Shown here piece after piece: positions 7,026-16,700 of a DNA stretch of 64,000 nucleotides. Each line of letters starts with the position of its first letter. Within the stretch, counting starts at the first letter, position 1. Below the pieces are notes generated by a model. That model saw only the letters and a list, made by a program, of their open reading frames with translations. It was not told the origin of the DNA and ran no database searches. The position numbers and the translations under genes are program-made. Source of the DNA: Chitinophagaceae bacterium (lineage in GTDB: Bacteria > Bacteroidota > Bacteroidia > Chitinophagales > Chitinophagaceae); contig JADKJV010000006.1 of the NCBI GenBank assembly GCA_016720825.1, positions 124,001 to 188,000 of the forward strand, given 5' to 3'.

Positions 7026-9110
7026 ATGAGAAAGTTTTATATAATCCTTTTATTGCTCAGTATTACCGGTTTGACCCGGGCCCAGCAGGTAATCACTGCC
7101 AAGGGTACCAGGGTTACGATCGACAGCAGCAAATGGGTTATCGCTGGCAATAACATCTACAACAAGAACACCGGCAATGTTGGCATCGGCACTTCAAATC
7201 CCCTTGCACAATTACACACAACCGGCACAGTTCGCTTCGCAGGCATCGGAACAAATACCACCAACACAAATATCTTAACGACAGATGCCAATGGTGAAGT
7301 AACCACCAGGACATTTGCAAGCCTTTTCGCCGGCAATGCAATCACCTCCATGAACGGGTTAACCGGATCGGTTCAAACTTTTACAACCGGCACAAGCGGA
7401 ACTTCTTTCAATATCTCTTCTACCGGCACCACACATACTTTTAACCTGCCCACTGCCTCTTCCACCAACAGCGGGGCTTTATCATCTGCCAACTGGACCA
7501 CTTTTAACAACAAGATTGGTACAGTAACCGCTACAACAACAGCAGCAGTAACCACGTCCACCACTACTGCCACCATTAACAATACAGCCGCTTACTGGAA
7601 TGCGAACCAGCTCCAGGGCAAAGCGGTTTCTTCAACAGCACCTACCAGCGGCCAACTGCTGATCTGGAATGGTACTTCCTGGACACCAACAACTACTACA
7701 GTCAGCAACACTTCCGGGTCAAACACCCTGAGCACAACGGTGAACGGAGTAACAGGCTCTTCTGTAAATATTATTAACAGCAATACTTTCACACAGAATG
7801 GCACTAACCAGTTAGTGAGCACTGTGAATGGTATCGCCAGCACAGCCTTAACAGTAAATACCGGCGGTGATGTAACCGGTAACCTGAATGCAACTGTTGT
7901 ATCCAAAATAAACGGAACAACACTCGGCACACTTACAGGCGCCAGCAACGGACAGGTACTTACCTGGAATGGCAGCGCCTGGGCACCTGCCAATACAACC
8001 ACCACTATCAGTGGAGTAAGCAACACCAGCTCTTCAAATTCCCTGACCACTACCGTAAACGGAGTAACCGGTCAGTCTGTAAATATTATTAACAGCAACA
8101 CATTCACGCAAAACGGCAATAACCAATTAGTAAGTACTGTAAACGGTATCGCCAGCACTGCCTTAACAGTAAATACCGGCGGTGATGTAACCGGTAACCT
8201 GAACGCAACTGTAGTTTCCAAAATAAACGGCGCAGCACTGGGCACTACAACAGGTGCATCTAACGGACAGGTTCTTACCTGGAACGGATCTTCCTGGACT
8301 GCAGCCAATGCTTCTGCCACCATTAGCGGGGTAAGCAATACCAGCTCAGCCAACACCTTGTCAACAACCATTAACGGTGTAACCGGTAGTACTGTAAATA
8401 TTATTAACTCAAACGCGCTTTCATTATCAAATGGCGCCCTCACTAATACGGTAAACGGCGTGAGCAGTTCTTCCGTTAACGTACTGGCAACTGCCAGCAA
8501 CGGTATAAATGCAACAAACGGTGATGTTCAACTGGGCGGCAGTTTAATGGAAGCCACTACAATCACTACCAGCTCAACAAACACACTCGCACTGTCCGGC
8601 CTCCAGACCGGAACCAGCACAGACAGCTTACTGGTACTTGCAACCGGCGGCATTATTAAAAAAATTGCTTCCCCTGTAAGTTTTCCGCAACTTCTGGTTG
8701 AAGCAAGAAGAACCTCAAGCTATACAACTACCGCTACATATGCTACTATAGTTTATAATACAGCCGCTATTAACGATGGCGCAGATTACAGTACTTCAAA
8801 TGGTATATTCACAGTCCCCGAGAGTGGGCTTTACGAGATTAAGTTTTCAAATGAATATGGATGGACATCGGGAGGCAGCTCTACAAACCAGATCGCTGTC
8901 CGCGTTATGGTTAACACTACCGTTGATATGGAAGTAATGGTTTCAGGCTACCGCTCAAATACTACTCATTATTCTACAGCATCTGGCAGTACCTTTTTAA
9001 ACCTCACTGCTGGCGATGCTGTAAAAATTATGGCAGGTGGTTTGTTAGGAACAGCCACCGCTCAGTTTGGTAATGGGCAGCATGTGCTGAAAATCATCAG
9101 ACACAAGTAA
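7026..9110 (+). CDS. Large exported fibre protein with Thr/Asn repeats and C1q-like head
   Basis: This 694-residue protein has a signal peptide ending near LTRAQ. A short head contains NVGIGTSNPLAQLHTTGTVR. A long Ser/Thr/Asn-rich shaft follows, built of 105-residue repeats from about residue 226 (VSNTS...VNGVTG..VNIINSNTFTQNG... GQVLTWNG). A module like those in the previous gene comes next (GDVQLGGSL, LSGLQTG). The final ~130 residues, with YATIVYNTAAINDG, GIFTVPESGLYEIKF and LTAGDAVKIMAGG, read as a C1q/TNF-like jelly roll, a fold that trimerises and binds ligands. I infer a trimeric surface fibre with a terminal binding head. The repeats are also similar at DNA level, so copy number could vary. 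Confidence 0.7.
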   Translation: MRKFYIILLLLSITGLTRAQQVITAKGTRVTIDSSKWVIAGNNIYNKNTGNVGIGTSNPLAQLHTTGTVRFAGIGTNTTNTNILTTDANGEVTTRTFASLFAGNAITSMNGLTGSVQTFTTGTSGTSFNISSTGTTHTFNLPTASSTNSGALSSANWTTFNNKIGTVTATTTAAVTTSTTTATINNTAAYWNANQLQGKAVSSTAPTSGQLLIWNGTSWTPTTTTVSNTSGSNTLSTTVNGVTGSSVNIINSNTFTQNGTNQLVSTVNGIASTALTVNTGGDVTGNLNATVVSKINGTTLGTLTGASNGQVLTWNGSAWAPANTTTTISGVSNTSSSNSLTTTVNGVTGQSVNIINSNTFTQNGNNQLVSTVNGIASTALTVNTGGDVTGNLNATVVSKINGAALGTTTGASNGQVLTWNGSSWTAANASATISGVSNTSSANTLSTTINGVTGSTVNIINSNALSLSNGALTNTVNGVSSSSVNVLATASNGINATNGDVQLGGSLMEATTITTSSTNTLALSGLQTGTSTDSLLVLATGGIIKKIASPVSFPQLLVEARRTSSYTTTATYATIVYNTAAINDGADYSTSNGIFTVPESGLYEIKFSNEYGWTSGGSSTNQIAVRVMVNTTVDMEVMVSGYRSNTTHYSTASGSTFLNLTAGDAVKIMAGGLLGTATAQFGNGQHVLKIIRHK
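7701..8470 (+). repeat. 315-bp in-frame tandem repeats
   Basis: Repeat units begin at 7701, 8016 and 8331: two complete 315-bp (105-codon) units and a partial third. Long stretches, such as the segment coding VNIINSNTFTQNG, are nearly identical between the first two. They encode the shaft of the fibre protein. Confidence 0.8.
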
Positions 9111-9122
9111 ATTAGTCGTTAG

Positions 9123-9142
9123 CCTGCCTGCCGGTAGGCAGG
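9123..9142. repeat. 20-bp palindromic repeat
   Basis: CCTGCCTGCC/GGTAGGCAGG is a 20-bp palindrome with two G-T positions that would pair in RNA. It begins 13 bp after the stop of the fibre gene. Palindromes of this type recur in Bacteroidota genomes; here it may also end transcription. Confidence 0.55.
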
Positions 9143-9190
9143 TCTTTAGTCACTAGTCTTTAGTCATTCGATATGGCTCGAGGCTTTTTA

Positions 9191-9440
9191 GGTTTTGGTT
9201 GTTAGCAATTGGCTGTTAGCAATTGGCTATTGGCTATTGGCTAAGAAGAAGAAACCGGATGACTCTACTGAACTGCTAATGGCTAAAAGCCAACAGCTAA
9301 AAGCCGATGACTATTGGCTAGAGACGGATGACCCGACGCTAAAGCTAAAGCATTGGCTAAGAGCCGCTACTCAGAGACTCTACTGAACTGCTAATGGCTA
9401 AAAGCCAACAGCTAAAAGCCGATGACTGTTGACTAGCGAC
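9191..9440. repeat. GGCTA-word repeat region with a 52-bp perfect direct repeat
   Basis: This noncoding stretch is packed with variants of TTGGCTATTGGCTAA and GGCTAAAAGCC in both orientations, so it can fold extensively. Within it, 9261-9312 and 9376-9427 are identical over 52 bp, 115 bp apart. Similar words appear in the spacers of the ribosomal protein operon at 53.3-54.4 kb. I see no gene in it. Confidence 0.65.
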
Positions 9441-9448
9441 TAACTCCT

Positions 9449-9456
9449 TATCTTTG
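9449..9456 (+). promoter_or_regulatory. Candidate -7 element of the TPR gene
   Basis: TATCTTTG matches the Bacteroidota -7 consensus TAnnTTTG and lies 24 bp before the ATG at 9480. A TTG at 9429-9431 is 17 bp upstream, slightly short for the usual spacing. Confidence 0.4.
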
Positions 9457-9479
9457 CCCTCCCGAAAACCGGGCTTCAC

Positions 9480-10130
9480 ATGAAACTCTACAACCTCCTT
9501 ATTAAATACCGCCTCTGGATCGGAATTGCTCTGGTCGGACTTGGCATATATGTAAACTATTCCGCCAGTTTCTGGCCCGCATTCCCCCTTTACCTGGTCG
9601 GTGTAATCCTCGTAGCAGGACATTTCTTCTTTGGCCCGCTTCGCCTGATCCAGGAATTTATGGAGAGCGGTGACATGGACGGAGCCGAAAAAGTGCTGAA
9701 TTCCATACAGTTCCCTAACCTGCTGTACAAACCCATCCGCTCTGTGTACTACACACTGAAAGGTAATATTGCCATGATGAAGCAGGATTTTGACGGTGCT
9801 GAAAAGAACATGAAAAAAGGCCTCGACCTGGGTATGCCCATGAAAGAAGCCGAAGGCGCCAGCATGCTCCAGATGGGCATGATTTTCATGCAAAAAAATG
9901 ACCTCAAACAGGCTGAAGCCTATATCCGCGGCGCCCTCCGCAAAGGCCTGCCCGATAAAGAAAATGAAGCCGCTGCTTACCTCCAGATGTGCAGCATTAT
10001 GATGAATAAGCGTGAATTCCGCGCCGCGAAAGACTTCTTCCGGAAAGCGAAAGCGCTGAGACCGACGACTCCGCAGATTGTGGATCAGATCAAACAGATT
10101 GAGAAGTATATAACGAGGATGCCGGGGTAG
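9480..10130 (+). CDS. Membrane-anchored TPR protein
   Basis: This 216-residue protein has two hydrophobic segments near residues 12-27 and 32-50, then a helical region. The helical part holds tetratricopeptide-like repeats, for example LKGNIAMMKQDFDGAEKNMK, LQMGMIFMQKNDLKQAEAYI and LQMCSIMMNKREFRAAKDFF. TPRs mediate protein contacts; here they should face the cytoplasm or periplasm next to the inner membrane. It is a single gene with its own candidate promoter and a palindromic repeat just downstream. No specific partner can be named. Confidence 0.75.
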   Translation: MKLYNLLIKYRLWIGIALVGLGIYVNYSASFWPAFPLYLVGVILVAGHFFFGPLRLIQEFMESGDMDGAEKVLNSIQFPNLLYKPIRSVYYTLKGNIAMMKQDFDGAEKNMKKGLDLGMPMKEAEGASMLQMGMIFMQKNDLKQAEAYIRGALRKGLPDKENEAAAYLQMCSIMMNKREFRAAKDFFRKAKALRPTTPQIVDQIKQIEKYITRMPG

Positions 10131-10140
10131 AATACATTTT

Positions 10141-10226
10141 ACCACAAAGGACACAAAGAAATACCACAAAGGTCACTAGGTTCTAACTTAGTGACCTTTG
10201 TGGTATTTCTTTGTGCACCTTGTGGT
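10141..10226. repeat. ACCACAAAGG palindrome, copy 1
   Basis: A 38-nt arm (10141-10178) is matched by its inverse (10189-10226) with three mismatches and a 10-nt loop. The arm is a string of CACAAAG words. It sits 10 bp after the TPR gene and could act as a terminator or transcript-end hairpin. Confidence 0.85.
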
Positions 10227-10283
10227 TAAAGTTTGCCAAAATTCGCCCCATAAATCCTACCTTAAGTCTACATTCTGCCGCAT

Positions 10284-13200
10284 ATGAAAAAATCAGCCCG
10301 GAACACCCCGAAGGACCAGACACAACCCCAGGACAAAACCAGGAGATTACTGTTAAAAATGATGGGATTGGGCGCAGGCATCACGGCCGCTAAGCCTTTG
10401 CCGCTTTCCGGTAAAGGCCTGGAGGAAATGTCTGCCTGGCTTGGCGATGAAGTGAACATCACTTTGTTTCGCCCGGATGATTTACTGGAACTGGAATTAA
10501 AATTTACCGGTTTCCAAAAAACACCCGACAGCCGCGGACTGAGAAAAACAGGTTCCCCCAATTTCCTGTATGTAGTATTCCATCCGCAAAGCCTGGTTGA
10601 ACAGGCCTTTGAAGAAGGATCTGCTGCCGGGGAAATGAACTTCACCAATAAAAATGATGCCAGCGTAAAAGGAAATGAAAAAGCAAGTTTGTCTAATGAA
10701 GTCATGAGCTTCCCTGCCAAAACTTATTTATCAGGCAGAAGCCGGCTGGTTTTTGAAATTCCCGCAAACATCAACAGCATTCCGCTTACTGCAGCTGCAT
10801 TACTTGACTGGGACCGGTACAAACCAGTAATCAACAGAAGGGCCCCTGCGCCAAAAACAACTCCGGTATTTAATGTGGATGATATCAATTCAGGGGATTT
10901 TAAAAACATCCTGATCAAAGACATTAAAGAAAACGGAATAAATATTGAGACTAAGCCTGTCAATAACATCCGGACGAATAATCCCGTTAACAATGATACA
11001 CTGCGCCGGGTTCAATTGAACCGTAATGTACGTGCAGCCACCCGCGATGAACAAAAGGTGATTGAAAACCGGGAACTGCCGCCGGCTGCAGTCCGTGTTA
11101 CAGAACAACCCGGCATCAAAGCCACTATTGAAAAACTCAGGTATGGCCGTACACCAAGACCGGTGGATGCCGATGAAACATCCATTGAAATGCCTTACCG
11201 GTTGTTCATCTCCCCGCACGAATATGCAGTGTGGTACCATGAACACCAGCTGAAACTCAGGGAAGACCTGCAGGGCACTGTGCTGAAAACTTTTGAACTC
11301 TGGCACAGCCGCATGACCTGCAAAAACTGTGATGACCTGAAAGATCACAGTGGCGCATTAAACGCCATGAAAACGGTCAGGGCTTTATGGGCCACCGACA
11401 TCAGCGGTAATTACAAAGAGAAACCCACCCGCAGCAATACTTTCAAAACAGCATTATATAACGACGACCGTCACTGCATTGTACACGAAAGCAGCAACTG
11501 GGCATTGCCTAATAATTTTGTGCCGCAACCTGTGCAGGTAACCAACCTGATGCTGAGTACCCTCGGCGCCTGGCTGGATGCAGAGATGCTGGTCAAGAGA
11601 GATTCACTCGAAAAATCAGGTTTACTCGGCAGCCTCAACCTGCTGAAGTGGAAACATATTGCCACCCTCGCACGTGATCATTATGTGGAAGTGGTATATG
11701 CCGGTAATATGTTCCCCTTCGGACATGAAGCCTCACTGGTGCGGATTACCGAAAGGAAACCACAGCAGGGTTATGCTGTAAACAGGCAACGTTATTTTAT
11801 TGTCATTAATGAAGAAGAGAAAAAATTCAATCCTTATAATTCACAAAACGGCAGTTTCAATTCTTTCCATTTCTCCACGATCCGTTTTGTAACCACTGCT
11901 ACACCGACCATTGAACCACCGCATGCATTTTTTGCAGGATTGGATGATCACCAGGACGACCACCAGTTCATCCCTGTTGTGAGCGGCAAACCATTTTTAT
12001 TCAAACTGATCGGTTTTGACCTTGATGGCAATGAAACCGATTTTGAGATGCCGCTGGTATTTATCACCACCGACATCTGCTATACAACAGAAGGCGCACT
12101 GAACTATACCCGCCTGGATGCTCTTTCCAAGTATTATAATAAGAACATCGCGGGGATGTGCTCCGTGAATTTCAGGAACCAGAATATGGCGCTGGCCCGC
12201 AGTTCCACAGCCGGCGACACCCATTTCCAGGTCAACACCATTTTATTCAACGCACATACCACACAGGGAGAAAAACCCGGATTCGGGCCTGTTTGTAAAG
12301 AACTCGAAATATTTATCAGCGCCGTTGAGAATATCACGGGAAAAAGAACTGCGCAGAAAGTTTCCCTGGTGGATGATGAAATGAATAAAGCTGAATCCGC
12401 CCGGAAGAATAAAGGAAAAGTATTTGCCAAACTGATCGGCAGCCAGGCTGTGAATTTTAACGGCAGCGGCAATAAAACCGGTGGCAGTCTCTCCCCGAAT
12501 TTCTCCATCACTGGTTTATCAAAATCACTCGGCGCTATTGGCGGTGATGTAGATAAAGCCATGAACGCCTACTTCGATCCGTCCAGCTTTTTCGACAGCG
12601 GCGCCAAACTGTTTGGTGTGATTGAACTGGGTAAAATCATCAAAGTAGCGAGCAATGCCGTTGCTGCTATCAATGGTGAATCTATCCAATCGCCTTTCCC
12701 GGCATTAAAGAATACAGAAACCAAGGATGCCCATATCACCCAGTACAGCTGGACCGCTGCCAGTTTGCAGCCGTTTGATTTTGGATTTGTGAAATTCAAA
12801 CCTGAATCAGGTGCAGCCGGTAAAGTACAGGTGGAAACCAAACTGTACCGCTATAAAGATCCTTCCAAACAAAATGCACTCGTTGTACAATCGCATATAG
12901 ATGATTTTGCCGTGGAAGTCGCCGGCATTGCTGCTATCCGTTTTAAAAGAGTCGGCTTTAACACAGGCATCGGCAGCAAAACTGATTTCACTGTTGATAT
13001 GGCCGACCAGCCATTCCGCTTCCTCGGCGCACTCACTTTTGTAAACGACCTGCAACGTTACATCCCGGCTGATGGCTTCAGCGATCCGCCTTATCTCGAC
13101 ATCACTACGTCCGGTATCAGGGCCGGCTATACATTGGGACTGCCCGATATCCAGTTAGGCATTTTCACCCTGCGTAATATCAATCTCGGTGCAGAAGTAA

Positions 13201-13757
13201 GACTTCCTTTCGACGGAAGCCCGCTTTCCCTTCGCTTCAATTTCTGCGAAAAACAACAGCCGTTTAATCTCACTGTATCTGCATTGGGTGGTGGTGGTTT
13301 CTTCGCCGTCGAATTTGACATGAAAGGATTGCGCAGCCTTGAAGCCGCCCTTGAATTCGGCGCATCTGTTTCACTCAACCTGGGTGTTGCCAGTGGCTCC
13401 GTGAGCATCATGGGTGGTATCTATTTCAAAATGTCAGTCACCGATGGCGTAAACAGTTACGAGCTGCAGGGCTATGTAAGGGTAAACGGTGCGCTTTCCG
13501 TATTGGGACTGATTACCGTTTCCGTTGAATTCCTGCTCACATTAACAGCTGAGCTCACCAAAGTGGCCGGCGAAGATAAAGTTGCCCGCGTTTGGGGTGA
13601 GGCCAGCCTGAAAGTGAAAATTGAAATCTTCATGTTCTCCAAAACGGTGAGCATGAAAGTTCAGAAAGAATTCGCCGGTGCCGGTGCTGACCCGACATTC
13701 ACCATGATGATCAGCGACCGCGACTGGGAACAGTACTGCGATTCTTTTGCCGCTTAA
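10284..13757 (+). CDS. Giant protein of unknown function with Tat-like signal (pair, gene 1)
   Basis: I do not recognise a named family for this 1157-residue protein. The N-terminus has a twin-arginine pattern, TRRLLLK at 19-25, before a hydrophobic run, so Tat export is possible. A Pro/Asn-rich linker follows to about residue 290. The middle has striking motifs: CKNC near 346-349, STLGAWLD near 423, then RDHYVEVVY and FPFGHEASLVRITERK near 463-493. The last 250 residues are beta-rich with a glycine cluster (SALGGGGFF near 997) and alternating hydrophobic strands such as GSVSIMGGIYFKM, which could be a beta-sandwich, solenoid or barrel. The next gene follows after 22 bp and is surely co-transcribed. 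Codon use looks like that of its neighbours and no indel is visible. Confidence 0.75.
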   Translation: MKKSARNTPKDQTQPQDKTRRLLLKMMGLGAGITAAKPLPLSGKGLEEMSAWLGDEVNITLFRPDDLLELELKFTGFQKTPDSRGLRKTGSPNFLYVVFHPQSLVEQAFEEGSAAGEMNFTNKNDASVKGNEKASLSNEVMSFPAKTYLSGRSRLVFEIPANINSIPLTAAALLDWDRYKPVINRRAPAPKTTPVFNVDDINSGDFKNILIKDIKENGINIETKPVNNIRTNNPVNNDTLRRVQLNRNVRAATRDEQKVIENRELPPAAVRVTEQPGIKATIEKLRYGRTPRPVDADETSIEMPYRLFISPHEYAVWYHEHQLKLREDLQGTVLKTFELWHSRMTCKNCDDLKDHSGALNAMKTVRALWATDISGNYKEKPTRSNTFKTALYNDDRHCIVHESSNWALPNNFVPQPVQVTNLMLSTLGAWLDAEMLVKRDSLEKSGLLGSLNLLKWKHIATLARDHYVEVVYAGNMFPFGHEASLVRITERKPQQGYAVNRQRYFIVINEEEKKFNPYNSQNGSFNSFHFSTIRFVTTATPTIEPPHAFFAGLDDHQDDHQFIPVVSGKPFLFKLIGFDLDGNETDFEMPLVFITTDICYTTEGALNYTRLDALSKYYNKNIAGMCSVNFRNQNMALARSSTAGDTHFQVNTILFNAHTTQGEKPGFGPVCKELEIFISAVENITGKRTAQKVSLVDDEMNKAESARKNKGKVFAKLIGSQAVNFNGSGNKTGGSLSPNFSITGLSKSLGAIGGDVDKAMNAYFDPSSFFDSGAKLFGVIELGKIIKVASNAVAAINGESIQSPFPALKNTETKDAHITQYSWTAASLQPFDFGFVKFKPESGAAGKVQVETKLYRYKDPSKQNALVVQSHIDDFAVEVAGIAAIRFKRVGFNTGIGSKTDFTVDMADQPFRFLGALTFVNDLQRYIPADGFSDPPYLDITTSGIRAGYTLGLPDIQLGIFTLRNINLGAEVRLPFDGSPLSLRFNFCEKQQPFNLTVSALGGGGFFAVEFDMKGLRSLEAALEFGASVSLNLGVASGSVSIMGGIYFKMSVTDGVNSYELQGYVRVNGALSVLGLITVSVEFLLTLTAELTKVAGEDKVARVWGEASLKVKIEIFMFSKTVSMKVQKEFAGAGADPTFTMMISDRDWEQYCDSFAA

Positions 13758-13779
13758 TTGATCCTTTAAAAACAGAGAT

Positions 13780-16700
13780 ATGTCTCAGAAAATAATTGTC
13801 ACCACGTCTCCCTGGAAAGATTACACGAAGAATAAATGGATGCTGTCCTGCTGCATGAGTATCCAGCTGGATGCGGGCATTAACACCAAACTGTCATCCT
13901 TCCCGGATATTCTCAACTGGATCCAGAAAATTACCCAGGCCGGTTTTTTTGTCCAGTGGGATAAGAGCATGCCCCAGTCCATCAATCCTTCTTCCGCTGC
14001 CAAATGGGATAATGACCTTTACCAGAAACTTTTCCATGCAAACATCAATGTAAAAACGTTCCAGCCGCTGGATTTATCTAATCTGGTCATCCGTTCATAT
14101 CCGGCCATCCACATTACTAATTTCATCCTGGATACATATAAAGATGTAGGCAACCAAAAAGCCAATGAACTGCCGCGGTCAAAATTTTATATTAACGATT
14201 ACCAGAAACTCAACGATCTCTCACAGGTAAGACTGAAAAGCACTACGCCGCTCACTTCCCGGAATAACAATGCCGTTACCAATGACTTTATCCAGAAAGG
14301 CCATGAAGGCAAGGCCCAGGTAAAAAATAAATTACAGCAATCAAAGGCCATCGGCTTCTCTCCTGCCATGGATCCTAAAATGGATTTCGGGCAGTTCCAT
14401 AATTTCCATGCGAAGGCTGACAAAACAATCAACAAACAAATCAAAGCGATACCCAAACCGGACTTTGAATACCATGATATACTGACTATCCTCACGTCAT
14501 ACCCGGTCATTCTCCGCAAACTCGGACTGGTGATCGATTTTGAATTACCCGGACCTCCTCCGGCCGCTGCCGGCACCGTAAGGATTTTACCGGCTAACCT
14601 GGGTTTTGAACAGGAAGTGAATGTATCAAGTCCCGCCACGGCTTATCAATATACCGGTCAGGGATTTTATGCCGCTGCCAAAGCCGGCAGTGTGATCGAA
14701 AAAGGAATGCTGAAATTAAACACCGACCAGTTTGCCGTGGTGCAGATTGATACAGACGGTGCGGCCATGAAATTAACCGGGCATACGGATACGATTAACC
14801 TGAACCTTGCAGATAAACTGGTTCGTCGCAGTAATTTTATTAAACCTGTCAATGAGTTCAAGCGGTTCACCATGCGGCCCGCAATGAATATCAATGTAAA
14901 CGCAGTAAACAATAACCAGGATGACGATGATGATGATGACGATGACCAGGACGAAGGCCTGCCCTCCCTCCGCAGTGCCGGTATCGGCATTATCCGTAAC
15001 GGACTGGCTGATCACATTTACCTGAAGTTTACGCGCAACCTGGAAGTATATAAGAATTTCGTGAACCCGCAGGTGATGCTGAACAATGCGGCACTGATGA
15101 ATACAGCCAAACCTGCCGCCAATGCCAATCCAAACATTAAGCCTGTATTTAATAAGAATAACCGGATCACAACCATACAACGCGATAAAATCAGCGTTTC
15201 ACTGCGCCAAACAGAACTGATCCCGGCACCTACAGAAATTTTATACGCCGACGATCTCATTTTTGGCTATCGCATGGATGTGGCTTATGAAGAAAAACCG
15301 GCAGCCTGGTTTTCCCTGCATAAACGGATGAACAACTATTCATTTTTACCTGTAGGTGGAACAGAACAGGTGATCCCCCTTACCGCCGATGAAGCCGTGG
15401 ATGAAGGCTGCCTCCATTTATCCCTCACCGAAGATGAGAACGACAACGAAGGCGATAAAAAACTGAATGAAGTCATGGCACGCTGGGAAGGCTGGAGCTT
15501 ATCCGTTCCGCGTCCCGGTAAATCCATCAACAACAGCGGACCTGAAATCAGCACCGATGAAGATGAGAAGAAAAAATACAAACTGGATGATGACATGCCA
15601 TTCAGGTTACAGGTACAGGTAAAACCGGCTTCCCGCTCATTACCCAGATTACGTTTCGGCAAAAAATACCGCGTGAAGATCAGAACGGTAGATATTGCCG
15701 GTAACAGCCTGCCGCATGATCTGCAGCCCGAAAACGGTACAGCCGCTATCAGAACAGCCATCGAATACCTGCGCTTTGAGCCGCTGCACGCTCCCGTGCT
15801 GATGCAGGGTGATGAAGTCACCGGCGGTGACCGTCATAAAATGCGCGACCGCGACGGTGAATCATTATTACACATGGTAATCCGAAGCAATGATAAAATT
15901 ACCGCCCAGGCTTATGAACAAAGCAATGTAACCACCATTGTTACCAATGGCAAAGTGGAAGGCACACTGCAATACCTGCACGAAGCCCATCGCTATGTGA
16001 TGGCCCCAGGCACTTCCCAGCACATAGCAGAACTCCACGGAATGTTTGATGAGGCGATGACCAGTGCTGAAAAAGCAAAGTCTGTTTATGAATTCATCAA
16101 ATCAAAAGACAAGGAATATTCAGATGACGGTTCTACCAAAGCCAAAGTGATTCCCTACAATACCGGACAGGTGGATATCCCTTACCTCGCCGATCCGATG
16201 GCAGCCGGTGTGGTATTCACAATGAAATCGGATACCAGTTTTGAATCGCCCTGGAAGAAAGGCGCCAGTAAGAAATTCAGTTTTTATTTTGACGAACCGG
16301 TTACAGACAGCAATGCCAATAAAGCATATACAGTTGACCAGTGGAAGGCGCCGCGCTCATTCATGATCCGCATGATTGAAGGTTTTGGTGAACCCACCTG
16401 GAGCGGCAGGATATTCATCATTCCCGTTCCCAAATCAGGCATTATAGAAATCAACTACGCCTGTTTCTGGCGCCCGCAGGATATTGACAAGTACTCAGGC
16501 CTGATGCCGCATATCTCCAAAGGCGTGAATGCAGTCAAAGCCTCGCAGTTTGCAAGAACCGGCCAGCACTGGATGTTCAGTCCCTGGCGCACCCTTCGTT
16601 TAGTACATGCCGTGCAACAACCATTGCGCGATCCGGAAATGGTGAAAGCATCTACCTTCAACCGGAGGGAGTACCATGATACATTCACGAAGGTTGAAAC

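Noticed and set aside
7701..8470. CRISPR array
   Set aside because: The repeat units are 315 bp, in frame and coding; no short repeat-spacer pattern or cas genes exist in the window.
7373..8500. Long minus-strand open frames opposite the fibre gene
   Set aside because: They are valine/leucine-rich mirror images of the Thr/Asn repeats, with no start context or family match; the plus-strand protein explains the region.
3900..9110. Prophage, because of tail-fibre-like genes
   Set aside because: No capsid, portal, terminase, tail tube, lysis or integrase gene is present, and each protein has a signal peptide.
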